This document shows, piece by piece, positions 25,640 to 33,515 of a stretch of DNA of 64,000 nucleotides (positions are counted from its first letter, which is position 1; each line of letters starts with the position of its first letter). The notes under the pieces are model-generated. The model made no database searches. It was not told the origin of the DNA and saw only the letters and a list, made by a program, of their open reading frames with translations. Location: the NCBI RefSeq assembly GCF_016464385.1, contig NZ_JADMLH010000027.1, forward strand, positions 1 through 64,000, given 5' to 3'. The position numbers and the translations under genes are program-made. This DNA is from Nucisporomicrobium flavum. GTDB taxonomy: Bacteria > Actinomycetota > Actinomycetes > Mycobacteriales > Micromonosporaceae.

Positions 25640-25945
25640 GTGGCAACTATCGGCGTAACTGCCGGGCGGTGCGGGCGGTTCACAAGGAATGCAACCGTCT
25701 GGCCGAGCCCGATCCCACCGGTCCCATCGGCCCGTTCCGTCACTCCGGGCGTTTCCGCAGCTCACTGACCCTCTTGTGGGCTGGAACGAGGCGGCGGCCC
25801 GGTGGTGACGGCTTCGCGCGGATCACGTCCTGTCGTGCGAACTCCGACGCAAAGAGTTGCACATTGATACGGACAAACAGCATCATTCCGGTCGGCCGAG
25901 TCGATTGCCGTGGGAACGCGGCGGGGCGGAAGGACACGACCACAG
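25640..25945. other. Intergenic region between divergent kinase genes
   Basis: About 300 bp separate the hybrid histidine kinase from the Ser/Thr kinase. Both genes must have promoters here. I see TTGCACATTGATACGGACA (25856-25874) with a promoter-like character, and GGAAGGAC (25927-25934) as the ribosome-binding site of the Ser/Thr kinase. There is no other gene-like frame. Confidence 0.4.
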
Positions 25946-27676
25946 GTGGACAAGGATCCCACGAGCAGCGGCGCGCGGGCGGATTCCGACGGCGCGTCGA
26001 CCCTCGATCTGAGCGGCCGGTGCGTCGGCAGCTCGTACATCCTCATCCGCCCCATCGGGCAGGGCGCCACCGGTACGGTCTGGCGGGGGGTCGACCGCGC
26101 GTCCGGTGAGCCGGTCGCGGTCAAGCTGCTGCACGAGAGCCTGCTGCGCCAGCCCCGGCTCGTCACCCGCTTCGTCCAGGAGCGCACGATTCTGCTGATG
26201 CTGCGGCACCGCAACGTGGTGCGGGTCCGGGACCTCTTCAGCGTCGGCGAGTCGCTCGGCCTGGTGATGGACCTCGTCCCCGGCGGCAGCCTGCGCGACC
26301 ACCTGCGCGAGCACCACACGCTGGCGCCCGGGGAGGCGGCGCGGCTGGGTGCCCAGGTGGCGGCGGCGCTGGCCGAGGCGCACGAGCTGGGCATCGTGCA
26401 CCGCGACCTCAAGCCGGACAACATCCTGCTGCACCTCGAGGACGGGCGCCTCGACATTCGGCTCACCGACTTCGGCATCGCCCGGGTGCTCACCATGCCG
26501 AGCATCACCACGACCAACGCCGTGGTCGGCACCCCGCACTACATGGCGCCCGAGGCGTTCCACAGCTCCAGCACCAGCCCCGCCGCGGACGTGTACGCGC
26601 TCGGCGTGCTGCTCTACGAGATGGTGTCCGGGCGTCCGCCGTACGACAGCGACGCCGTGACCGAGCTGATGCAGCTGCACCTCGTGGGCAACCCCGAGCG
26701 CCGGGCGGGCGTACCGGACGCTCTGTGGACCGTCATCACCGGGTGCCTGGAACAGAAGCCGCGGCTGCGCCCGTCCGCCGCCGAGCTCGTCGCCGAGCTG
26801 GACACGGCCGCCCGGTCCATAGGGGACGCGCCGGCCCTGCCCGCCCCGGCCGTCCGGAAGGAGGCCAGGCCCCAGCGGTCGCGTACGCCCGACCCGGAGC
26901 CGCCCGCCTCCGAGCCCCCGCTGCACCCCTCGCTCGCGAGCATGCGCAAGCTGCCGGTGCCACGCCGGCGCAACCAGCCGGCGAGCTGGCGATGGGCCCG
27001 GCCGTGGGCGATGGTCGGCCTGGTCTGCGCGGCGATGGTCGCCTCGGGCGTGGCGACCACCGCCTGGCACATGGGCCACGCCGACGGGGAGCCGCGGACC
27101 TCCGCCCCGCTCGCCGGGGTGCAGACCGCCGGCCCGGCGCTGACCCCCTCGGTCGTCGCATCGGCCTCGCCGGCGGGCGGTCGCAACGGCGCAGGCAGCG
27201 CGGTGGTCGACGAGCTCCGGGCGAACGCGCACGCCGCGGCCGCCCGCGCGATGACGACGCCGCGCGCCCGGCCGGCGACCAAGCCGGCCCGGACCAAGGC
27301 CCCGGTCGTCGAGAAGACGGAGAGCCCGTGGGAGTGCAACCAGCGCTTCTCCTGGGACTTCCGGAACCCGATGATCGCGATGCCGTGCCGCCGGGTGGGG
27401 AAGAGTGTCCAGCTGGCGGCGAAGCTCTCCTCTCCGGGCTACGGGACCGGCACGATCTCGGTGGGCCTGCGCGACGTGGCAGCCGGATCGACCGTGGGTT
27501 CCACCAAGACGTGCAACCGGCTCTTCTTCACCGAGGGCGCGCGTACCCAGGACTGCCGCACGCTGACCGTCAGCCCGCAGCGGGGACGCCGCTATCAGGT
27601 CGTCATGTCCTGGCGCGTCAGCAGCGACGGACACCTGCAGAGCGGTTCGGCGAGGGGCGACGAGTTCTCGTTCTGA
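25946..27676 (+). CDS. Membrane-anchored serine/threonine protein kinase
   Basis: A 576-residue Hanks-type kinase. The catalytic domain covers about residues 22-285: glycine loop IGQGATGTVW, Lys in VAVKLL, catalytic loop HRDLKPDNILL, DFGIARV and the MAPEAF segment. A Pro-rich juxtamembrane region is followed by one membrane helix (about 348-370, WAMVGLVCAAMVASGVATT) and an extracellular domain of about 200 residues with four cysteines. This is not PASTA; its partner is unknown. GTG 25946 is chosen because GGAAGGAC sits 11 bases upstream; a GTG at 25910 would add 12 residues. An L,D-transpeptidase gene follows by 18 bp. Confidence 0.9.
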   Translation: MDKDPTSSGARADSDGASTLDLSGRCVGSSYILIRPIGQGATGTVWRGVDRASGEPVAVKLLHESLLRQPRLVTRFVQERTILLMLRHRNVVRVRDLFSVGESLGLVMDLVPGGSLRDHLREHHTLAPGEAARLGAQVAAALAEAHELGIVHRDLKPDNILLHLEDGRLDIRLTDFGIARVLTMPSITTTNAVVGTPHYMAPEAFHSSSTSPAADVYALGVLLYEMVSGRPPYDSDAVTELMQLHLVGNPERRAGVPDALWTVITGCLEQKPRLRPSAAELVAELDTAARSIGDAPALPAPAVRKEARPQRSRTPDPEPPASEPPLHPSLASMRKLPVPRRRNQPASWRWARPWAMVGLVCAAMVASGVATTAWHMGHADGEPRTSAPLAGVQTAGPALTPSVVASASPAGGRNGAGSAVVDELRANAHAAAARAMTTPRARPATKPARTKAPVVEKTESPWECNQRFSWDFRNPMIAMPCRRVGKSVQLAAKLSSPGYGTGTISVGLRDVAAGSTVGSTKTCNRLFFTEGARTQDCRTLTVSPQRGRRYQVVMSWRVSSDGHLQSGSARGDEFSF

Positions 27677-27694
27677 GGCGTAGGGTTCCGCACC

Positions 27695-28474
27695 GTGCGC
27701 AAGACACTGGCCGCCGGCCTCGCCCTTTCCGCCGTGCTGCTGGGCCTGGGTGTGGTGTGGGCCCTCTCCGCGGACGCCGCGGCGGTGCCGGCGTACCACC
27801 CGGCGAGGCTGCGGAACATCGGCGACTCGAAGCAGGTCGTCGTGGTCACCGGCAACGGCCGCACGTCGTCGTACGCGACGCTGCGGGCGTACCAGAAGAA
27901 CGCGGACGGCTCGTGGAGCCAGAAGTGGGCCGGCATGGCCGCACGCAACGGCTATGCGGGGTGGGAGTGGGCGAGCAAGCGCGTCCAGGACACCGGCACC
28001 ACCCCGATGGGCACGTTCCGCATCACGTCCGCGTTCGGCCTCAAGGCCAACCCGGGCACGAAGGTGCGGTACACCCACGCGGACGGCAACGACTACTGGG
28101 TCGGCGACAACCGCGACGCGAAGACGTACAACCTGTTCCAGAAGTCGGCCTCGGCCGGCCGCACCTGGCGCAAGGGGGAGGCCGAACGCCTGGCCTCCTA
28201 CCCGAAGCAGTACGAGTACGCCGCGGTCATCGACTTCAACCGCCCCTGGGGCTCCACGATCACGTGGAACCCGGCCCACGGTCAGTACGAGACGAGCAGG
28301 CCGGCGAACACCAAGCGCGGCTCGGCCATCTTCCTGCACATCAACGGCTCGGGCTCCACCGCGGGCTGCGTCTCGCTCAAGCGCGCCGACCTCATCGCCG
28401 TGCTCAAGTGGCTGGACCCGGCGAAGACCCCGCGCATCGTGATGGCGCCGCTCGCCGACATCGGACGCGTGTGA
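27695..28474 (+). CDS. Secreted L,D-transpeptidase family protein (YkuD-type)
   Basis: A 259-residue exported protein: signal peptide (about 1-28) and one YkuD-like catalytic domain. The signature IFLHINGSGSTAGCVSLKR carries the His, Ser/Gly and catalytic Cys typical of the fold. GTTPMGTFRIT, an early YkuD motif, is also present. Such enzymes form 3-3 cross-links in peptidoglycan or attach proteins to it. It starts with GTG 27695, 18 bp after the kinase gene, so the kinase may regulate cell-wall synthesis with it. Its stop is within a candidate ECF-type promoter for the next unit. Confidence 0.85.
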   Translation: MRKTLAAGLALSAVLLGLGVVWALSADAAAVPAYHPARLRNIGDSKQVVVVTGNGRTSSYATLRAYQKNADGSWSQKWAGMAARNGYAGWEWASKRVQDTGTTPMGTFRITSAFGLKANPGTKVRYTHADGNDYWVGDNRDAKTYNLFQKSASAGRTWRKGEAERLASYPKQYEYAAVIDFNRPWGSTITWNPAHGQYETSRPANTKRGSAIFLHINGSGSTAGCVSLKRADLIAVLKWLDPAKTPRIVMAPLADIGRV

Positions 28475-28498
28475 AATAAGTTCGCGCACTCTGGCGTT
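28473..28498 (+). promoter_or_regulatory. Candidate ECF-type promoter for the EF-Tu leader
   Basis: GAAAT (28473-28477), an 18-base spacer and GTT (28496-28498) resemble the -35/-10 pattern of SigR-like ECF promoters (GGAAT-N18-GTT), though the first base differs. The leader ORF starts 20 bp further on. A sigma-70-like -10 TACCGT (28505-28510) is the alternative. I cannot decide between them. Confidence 0.3.
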
Positions 28499-28517
28499 CC
28501 GGCCTACCGTGATCGCC

Positions 28518-28610
28518 ATGTTCGCGCCCGGTCTGCAGCTGCCCGCGGGGTTCTCCCCGTCGGTGGCTCCCGCGTGCGTGCTCCGCGGCGGCGCCGATAC
28601 CCGAATCTGA
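28518..28610 (+). CDS. Leader peptide ORF upstream of the second EF-Tu gene
   Basis: A 30-codon ORF (MFAPGLQLPAGFSPSVAPAC, then VLRGGADTRI and a stop). No ribosome-binding site is seen; it lies just after possible promoter elements, so it could be leaderless. It ends exactly one base before a strong hairpin at 28611-28650, which in turn precedes the EF-Tu start by 64 bp. This geometry is that of ribosome-mediated attenuation, as for antibiotic-inducible resistance genes. Translation of the ORF is not proven. Confidence 0.5.
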   Translation: MFAPGLQLPAGFSPSVAPACVLRGGADTRI

Positions 28611-28650
28611 CCCTTCCCCTGCCGCAAGTCCGGCACCACCGGGGGAAGGG
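28611..28650 (+). terminator. Attenuator-like hairpin in the EF-Tu leader
   Basis: CCCTTCCCC (28611-28619) pairs perfectly with GGGGAAGGG (28642-28650). Inside, TGCCG (28620-28624) pairs with CGGCA (28631-28635) around CAAGTC. The hairpin starts immediately after the leader ORF stop and is followed by TGGTTCGTCC, so it could act as a transcription attenuator. It is 65 bp upstream of the EF-Tu start. Confidence 0.6.
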
Positions 28651-28714
28651 TGGTTCGTCCCTGCGCGGGTTCCGGCATCCCTTTCCGTTTCTTACATCCA
28701 GTAAGGACATTCCC

Positions 28715-29902
28715 ATGGCCAAGAGCCAGTTCGTCCGTTCCAAGCCGCACCTGAACATCGGCACGATGGGGCACGTCGACCACGGCAAGACGACCCTGAC
28801 CGCCGCCATCACGAAGGTCCTCGCCGACCGCGACCCGGCCGCCAACCGGTACGTCGCGTTCGACGGGATCGACCGGTCCCCGGAGGAGCACGACCGAGGC
28901 ATCACGATCACCATCTCGCACGTCGAGTACGAGACCGAGCACCGCCACTACGCCCACGTCGACATGCCGGGGCACGCCGACTACGTGAAGAACATGATCA
29001 CAGGGGCGGCACAGGTGGACGGCGCGATCCTCGTCGTCTCGGCGCAGGACGGCGCCATGCCGCAGACCCGGGAGCACGTGCTGCTCGCCCGCCGCGTCGG
29101 GGTGCCCTACCTGGTGGTGGCGCTCAACAAGAGCGACGCCGTCGAGGACGAGGAGCTGCTCGAGCTCGTGGAGCTGGAGGTCCGCGACCTGCTCACCGAG
29201 TACGGCTTCCCCGGCGACGAGGTGCCGGTCGTCCGGGTCAGCGCCCTCAAGGCCCTCGAGGGCGACCCGCGCTGGACCCGGTCGGTCGGGGAGCTGCTCG
29301 ACGCGGTCGACACGTACGTGCCGATCCCGCCGCGGGAGCTCGGCGAGCCGTTCCTGATGCCGATCGAGAACGTGCTCACGATCAGCGGCCGGGGCACGGT
29401 CGTGACCGGCAAGGTGGAGCGCGGCACGCTGCGCGCCGGCGAGCCGGTGGAGGTCGTCGGTCTCGGCCCGACGATCGCCACGGTCGCGATCGGCCTGGAG
29501 ACCTTCGGCAAGTCGCTGCCGGAGGCCGAGGCCGGCGACAACGCGGCGGTCCTGCTGCGGGGCATCAAGCGCGACCAGGTGCAGCGTGGGCAGGTCGTGG
29601 CGCTGCCGGGCAGCGTCACGGGGCACCGCAGCTTCCGGGCCCACATGTACGCGCTGACGAAGGAGGAGGGTGGGCGGCACACGCCGTTCGTGGCGAACTA
29701 CCGCCCGCAGTTCTTCTTCCGGACCACGGACGTGTCCGGCGCGATCGACCTCGGTGACCTGCCGATGGTCATGCCGGGCGACACCGTGGACCTGACCGTG
29801 CACCTGGGCAAGGAGGTGCCGATGGAGGCCGGACTGGGCTTCGCGGTCCGCGAGGGCGGCCGTACGGTCGCCGCCGGCACGGTGACCGAGGTGCTCGACT
29901 GA
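28715..29902 (+). CDS. tuf: Elongation factor Tu, divergent second copy
   Basis: A 395-residue full-length EF-Tu, which delivers aminoacyl-tRNA to the ribosome. G-motifs: GHVDHGKT (19-26), DMPGH (83-87) and NKSD (138-141), with domains 2 and 3 intact and the usual terminal REGGRTVAAGTVTEVL. The G3 motif DMPGH replaces the near-universal DCPGH, and many surface positions differ from the housekeeping protein. The usual rpsL-rpsG-fusA neighbours are absent. It is therefore probably a tuf3-like stress or antibiotic paralogue, as in some Streptomyces. The ATG follows AGTAAGGACATTCCC. Expression is likely controlled by the leader ORF and hairpin upstream. Confidence 0.92.
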   Translation: MAKSQFVRSKPHLNIGTMGHVDHGKTTLTAAITKVLADRDPAANRYVAFDGIDRSPEEHDRGITITISHVEYETEHRHYAHVDMPGHADYVKNMITGAAQVDGAILVVSAQDGAMPQTREHVLLARRVGVPYLVVALNKSDAVEDEELLELVELEVRDLLTEYGFPGDEVPVVRVSALKALEGDPRWTRSVGELLDAVDTYVPIPPRELGEPFLMPIENVLTISGRGTVVTGKVERGTLRAGEPVEVVGLGPTIATVAIGLETFGKSLPEAEAGDNAAVLLRGIKRDQVQRGQVVALPGSVTGHRSFRAHMYALTKEEGGRHTPFVANYRPQFFFRTTDVSGAIDLGDLPMVMPGDTVDLTVHLGKEVPMEAGLGFAVREGGRTVAAGTVTEVLD

Positions 29903-30380
29903 CGAGGGGGCCGTCCCGCGAGGGGCGGCCCTTTCCCTCAGCCCGGGACGCCCGGGTCCGGTCGCCGAGGGGGTGCGGCGCCATCCTCTCTGGACGCGGG
30001 TGCCGTGGCGCGGCCCCGAGGCCGGGGCGCTGGGTCCGGTTGCCGGCGAGGTGCCGCGCCCTCTCCTCGGGGTGTGGGTGCCGTGGCGCGGCCCCGAGGC
30101 CGGGGCGCTGGGTCCGGTTGCCGGCGAGGTGCCGCGCCCTCTCCTCGGGGTGCGGGTGCCGTGACGCGGCCGCGAGGCGGGGCGCCGGGGCCCGTCGCCG
30201 ACGGGCGCCGTGCTGTCCGAGGCCGGGACGTCCCGGTCCGGTCGCCCGACGAGGCCGGGGCCGCCCCTTGCGCGCCGCGCCCCAGGCGATTCCCGGCCCG
30301 GTGGACGCCGAGCGCGGGTGCTCGGTGGTGAACAGCCACAACGCGATCAGCAATCCGAGGCTGAGCCGCATCAGATCCAT
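29769..30380 (-). CDS. Doubtful small membrane protein with 26-residue repeats
   Basis: A minus-strand frame starts at 30380, overlapping the end of the response regulator gene by ten bases. Its first 20 residues (MDLMRLSLGLLIALWLFTTE) form a plausible membrane segment; the rest is Arg/Pro/Ala-rich and contains the 26-residue repeat encoded by the 78-bp units. It runs antisense over the last 134 bp of the EF-Tu gene and its terminator, which argues against the 3' part. A short membrane peptide coupled to the regulator is possible; the full length is unlikely. Confidence 0.22.
   Translation of the reverse strand: MDLMRLSLGLLIALWLFTTEHPRSASTGPGIAWGAARKGRPRPRRATGPGRPGLGQHGARRRRAPAPRLAAASRHPHPEERARHLAGNRTQRPGLGAAPRHPHPEERARHLAGNRTQRPGLGAAPRHPRPERMAPHPLGDRTRASRAEGKGRPSRDGPLVSRAPRSPCRRRPYGRPRGPRSPVRPPSAPPCPGARSGPRCRPA
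29908..29931 (+). terminator. Intrinsic terminator after EF-Tu
   Basis: GGGCCGTCCC (29908-29917), loop GCGA, GGGGCGGCCC (29922-29931), then TTTCCCTC. A ten-pair stem with one G-U wobble, starting six bases after the stop. Confidence 0.8.
29998..30170. repeat. 78-bp tandem repeat, two full copies and a partial
   Basis: Copies start at 29998 and 30076 with nearly identical sequence (GGGTGCCGTGGCGCGGCCCC at the beginning), and a third, degenerate copy starts at 30154. The period of 78 bp equals 26 codons, so a frame can pass through unchanged. The region between the EF-Tu terminator and the response regulator is otherwise without clear genes. Confidence 0.9.
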
Positions 30381-30973
30381 CCCTCCTCCCAGGCTCGGTG
30401 GGCGGCGGCGTGGCGGGTGGCCGTGTTCAGCTTGGCCATGGCGTGTGACAGGTAATTGCGCACCGTCCCCGGTGCCAGATGGACCGCGGCGGCGATCGCA
30501 GCGATCGTGGCGCCGGTGCGGGCGATGCGGAGGACCTCCAGTTCGCGGTCCGTCAGCGGGCAGGGGTTCTCTGCCATGGCGCTCGCCGCTATCTGGGGAT
30601 CGACGTAGCGGCGGCCGCCGTGGACCGTACGGATGATCTCCGCGAGCCGGGACGCCGGTGTGGTCTTCGGCACGAAGCCCCCGATGCCCACCTCGAGCGC
30701 CCGGCGCAGGATCGCCGGACGAGCGTGCCGGGTGACCAGCACGATGGGTACGCCGAGCCGCGCGCGGATCTGGGTCGCAGCCGTCAGGCCGTCGCTGGGC
30801 GGCATCTCCAGGTCGAGAACGACGAGGTCAGGACGCTCCTCCAGCGCCACGCTCACCGCCGCGTCGCCGTCTGAGGCCTCTCCGGCGACGTCGAGGTCCG
30901 GCTCGAGGTTGAGCAGCGCCGCGAGGGCCCCACGAATGAGGTCCTCGTCGTCCGCGAGCACGAGCCGAATCAT
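30371..30973 (-). CDS. DesR/LiaR-type response regulator
   Basis: A 200-residue NarL/LuxR-family response regulator. The receiver domain (1-120) carries DDED (acidic pocket), VVLDLEMPP (phospho-Asp) and the Lys in GFVPKTTP; the C-terminal LuxR-type HTH is LTDRELEVLRIARTG...TVRNYLSHAMAKL. The start at 30973 overlaps the histidine kinase stop (ATGA), so the two are translationally coupled. It probably binds the GATGACA/TGTCATC palindrome at 32097-32112 and controls the divergent ABC exporter. Confidence 0.93.
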   Translation of the reverse strand: MIRLVLADDEDLIRGALAALLNLEPDLDVAGEASDGDAAVSVALEERPDLVVLDLEMPPSDGLTAATQIRARLGVPIVLVTRHARPAILRRALEVGIGGFVPKTTPASRLAEIIRTVHGGRRYVDPQIAASAMAENPCPLTDRELEVLRIARTGATIAAIAAAVHLAPGTVRNYLSHAMAKLNTATRHAAAHRAWEEGWI

Positions 30974-32061
30974 GCGGTCACCGGAACGGTGGCGCGCACG
31001 GTGAAGTTCTCGGGCGTGCCGGCGTAGTCGAGTGCGCCACCCGCCGCGGTCAGCCTGCCGGCGAGTCCGGCCAGCCCGCCCGCGGGCGCGGGCGCCGGGT
31101 CCAGCGGACGGTCGTTCGTCAACCGCAGTTCGGCGAGGCCGTCGTTGACAAACACCTTGATCTCGCACCGGCTGGCCGCGCTGTGCCGGAGCACGTTCGT
31201 GGTGCACTCTCGAACCACGAGGCCGAACAGAGCCTTCGCGGGTTCCTTGATGTCCGGCAGCTCAGGAATCGTGACGGCGATCCCAGCCGAGCGCAGCACC
31301 CGCGCCGCATTGACGATCTCCCTGTCCAGGGAGACGTTCCGGTAGCCGTTCACCACGTCGGTGGTCTCCGTCAGCGCGCGCAGCGCCAGCTCCTGGACCT
31401 CGCGCAGCTCGGCGACGGCACGCGCGGGGTCGCCGGTCACGAGGTGTTGGGCGAACTCGCTCTTGAGCGCGATCACGTGCAAACTAGCGCCCTGGATGTC
31501 GTGCAGGTCTGCCGCGAAACGCAGCCGCTCTTCCGAGACTGCGGCGGCACGCTCCAGGGTGCGGGCCCGCTCGAGACGTTCGGCGACGTGCAGAACCCAG
31601 ATCTGTGCGTAGAGTCCCCCGGCACCCAGCGCGGTGATGGCCGCGTCGACGAGTGCTTGAGTTACCGCACCGCGCGACCCGGCAAGCGCGGCCAGGAACG
31701 CGACGCCAGACCCTGCGGCAGGCACGACGGGTGGCGTCCACCTCGCCCACGCGGCGGCGGTGACGCAGGCCAAGGGCAGCACCCAGGGAAAGGCGCCCGT
31801 GTCGTTCACCCGGGCCACGGCAACCACCACCGCTCCCGCGAGCGCTCCCGCCACCAGGATGGGATCCCGGAGGGGACGCGCGAAGAGCACGGCCGCCACC
31901 GTGATCGCCACCGCGGTGGCGGCGAAGGTCATCACCGCGGCTCTCCACGGCAAACGCACTGCCTCTGCGGCGATGAGGAGGGCGACCACGACCAGACAGC
32001 CGAGAAGCGTCCACCATGTCAGGCGGCGCAGCAGAGGAAGTCCGTCGGGAGGCGCGTTCAC
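30970..32061 (-). CDS. DesK-type membrane histidine kinase
   Basis: A 363-residue sensor kinase: four to five membrane helices (about 15-150), a HisKA_3 dimerisation helix with RLRFAADLHDIQGASLHVI (phospho-His) and a compact HATPase domain (VRECTTNVLRHS N-box, GGLAGLAGRL). The short loops between helices suggest that it senses membrane state or a lipid-active compound, as in DesK and LnrJ. GTG 32061 is the start that matches the family; the frame extends further but into the divergent promoter. It is coupled to the response regulator gene. Confidence 0.9.
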   Translation of the reverse strand: MNAPPDGLPLLRRLTWWTLLGCLVVVALLIAAEAVRLPWRAAVMTFAATAVAITVAAVLFARPLRDPILVAGALAGAVVVAVARVNDTGAFPWVLPLACVTAAAWARWTPPVVPAAGSGVAFLAALAGSRGAVTQALVDAAITALGAGGLYAQIWVLHVAERLERARTLERAAAVSEERLRFAADLHDIQGASLHVIALKSEFAQHLVTGDPARAVAELREVQELALRALTETTDVVNGYRNVSLDREIVNAARVLRSAGIAVTIPELPDIKEPAKALFGLVVRECTTNVLRHSAASRCEIKVFVNDGLAELRLTNDRPLDPAPAPAGGLAGLAGRLTAAGGALDYAGTPENFTVRATVPVTA

Positions 32062-32096
32062 GCCACCATGATGCTGCCTGAGCAGCCATTTGCCGA

Positions 32097-32112
32097 GATG
32101 ACATCTGTCATC
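32097..32112. promoter_or_regulatory. Putative response-regulator operator
   Basis: GATGACA-TC-TGTCATC is a perfect 16-bp palindrome in the 108-bp gap between the divergent histidine kinase and ABC exporter genes. LiaR/DesR-type regulators bind dyads of this size. Assignment to the 30371-30973 regulator is from position. Confidence 0.6.
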
Positions 32113-32169
32113 AGAGATGCTGAGGTCTGCCACTACTGCCGAGGCGGCCCGGCACACGAAACTCGCCTC

Positions 32170-32787
32170 ATGACGACGACGGTGACCTGCCGCGGAGTGG
32201 GCTTCTCCTATGGGGCGTATGAAGCCCTGCATGACGTGGACCTCGATGTGGGACGCGGCGAGATCGTGGCGCTCGCAGGGGCGAACGGTGCGGGAAAGAC
32301 GACGCTGCTGGAGGTGCTGCTCGGCTTGCGGCGGCCCACCTCGGGCACTGTGCGGGTGCTCGGGCGTGAGCCGTACCGCGAGCGGCGCCGGCTCGTGCAT
32401 GCCATGGGCGCGGTGTTCCAGGAAAGCGGGTGCGCACCCGACCTCACGGTGGCCGAGACCATGCGGATGTGGCACCGCCTGCTCCGGCGGCCCGTTGGTG
32501 ATGCCGGCCCACTGACCGAGGTGAGGCTGGAGCACCGGGCACACCTCCGGGTGCGGCAGCTCTCCGGCGGCGAACGGCGCCGGCTGGACCTGGCAGTCGC
32601 GCTGATCGGAGAGCCCAGCCTGCTCGTGCTGGACGAGCCGACGACCGGCCTCGACCCCGAGTCCAGAGCGCTGATGTGGGAGCTGCTGCGGCGTCGCCGC
32701 TGCGAGGGCACGGCGGTGCTGCTCTCCACCCATCTGCACGAGGAGGCGGTCCTGCACGCCGATCGCGTCGAGGAGATCGTCCGATGA
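32170..32787 (+). CDS. ABC exporter ATP-binding protein
   Basis: A 205-residue ATPase: Walker A GANGAGKT (about 38-45), Q-loop FQESG, signature LSGGERRR, Walker B LLVLDEPTTGLD and H-loop STH. It is slightly short for the family (the segment between the Q-loop and the signature is reduced). ATG 32170 is used. Its stop overlaps the permease ATG (ATGA). With the permease and the DesKR-like pair it resembles drug or lipid-active peptide resistance exporters of the DrrAB/Lnr type. Confidence 0.92.
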   Translation: MTTTVTCRGVGFSYGAYEALHDVDLDVGRGEIVALAGANGAGKTTLLEVLLGLRRPTSGTVRVLGREPYRERRRLVHAMGAVFQESGCAPDLTVAETMRMWHRLLRRPVGDAGPLTEVRLEHRAHLRVRQLSGGERRRLDLAVALIGEPSLLVLDEPTTGLDPESRALMWELLRRRRCEGTAVLLSTHLHEEAVLHADRVEEIVR

Positions 32788-33491
32788 GGGCCCTCGCCGG
32801 CGCAGAGTTCCGCCTCCTGGCGCGCAGCCCGTTCGCCATCGTGATGGCGGGGCTGCTGCCTACCGCAGTGGGCTTGTTGATCGTGTGGGCCGAGCAGGAC
32901 ACCGGCCGGGCGGGGTGGGGCGGAGCCGCCGGGTTGCTGCTGGTGACCCTGGTCGCCTTCACGGCGTACACGGGCGGCACCACCACCCTCGCCGCCCGCC
33001 GCCAGCAGTTCGTCCTCAAGCGGCTGCGGATGTCCGGTGCCCGGGACGCGACCATCCTCGGCGCGGTGATCCTCCCGCTGGGAGCGCTGACTCTCGTGCA
33101 GGCGGCTCTCCTGGTCGGCATCCTGTCAGCGGCCGGCCACGGGCCGTCCCAGCCGTGGCTGCTGGCGGTGGCCGCCGTCGCCGGCACGGCAGCCGGCAGC
33201 GTCTTGGCGATAGCGACCGCAGTGGTGACACCCACCCCGGAGCTGGCTCAGCTCACCACCTCACCGATCGCTCTCGCATTCTTCGGCGGCGGCCTGTGGG
33301 CCGTCCGTACGCCGCCGGCCGAGGTCTCGTGGTGGATGCTCGCCGTTCCCGGCGTGCCGGTGACTCAGCTTGCCCGCGCGGCATGGGACGGCGGTCCGGG
33401 CGTGCTCGCAGCGATCGTCGCGGTCATCTCCCTGAGTGCGGCGCTGGCGCCGTGCGCGGTGAGGGTCTTCGCTTGGGACCCGCGTCGATGA
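32784..33491 (+). CDS. ABC-2 type permease
   Basis: A 235-residue membrane protein with six hydrophobic segments and the ABC-2 layout (a first helix, an Arg-rich loop AARRQQFVLKRLRMSG and then a block of five helices). It is the membrane half of the exporter whose ATPase is encoded just upstream; the genes overlap by four bases. The substrate is unknown; self-protection or bacteriocin-type resistance is plausible from the adjacent two-component system. Confidence 0.88.
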   Translation: MRALAGAEFRLLARSPFAIVMAGLLPTAVGLLIVWAEQDTGRAGWGGAAGLLLVTLVAFTAYTGGTTTLAARRQQFVLKRLRMSGARDATILGAVILPLGALTLVQAALLVGILSAAGHGPSQPWLLAVAAVAGTAAGSVLAIATAVVTPTPELAQLTTSPIALAFFGGGLWAVRTPPAEVSWWMLAVPGVPVTQLARAAWDGGPGVLAAIVAVISLSAALAPCAVRVFAWDPRR

Positions 33492-33515
33492 GGCAACGGA
33501 CGGGGACAAGACGCC

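Noticed and set aside
25883..29803. Minus-strand open frame of about 1300 codons opposite the kinase, transpeptidase and EF-Tu genes
   Set aside because: It is a GC-bias shadow: three well-conserved genes occupy the plus strand, and the minus-strand translation is low-complexity without any domain.
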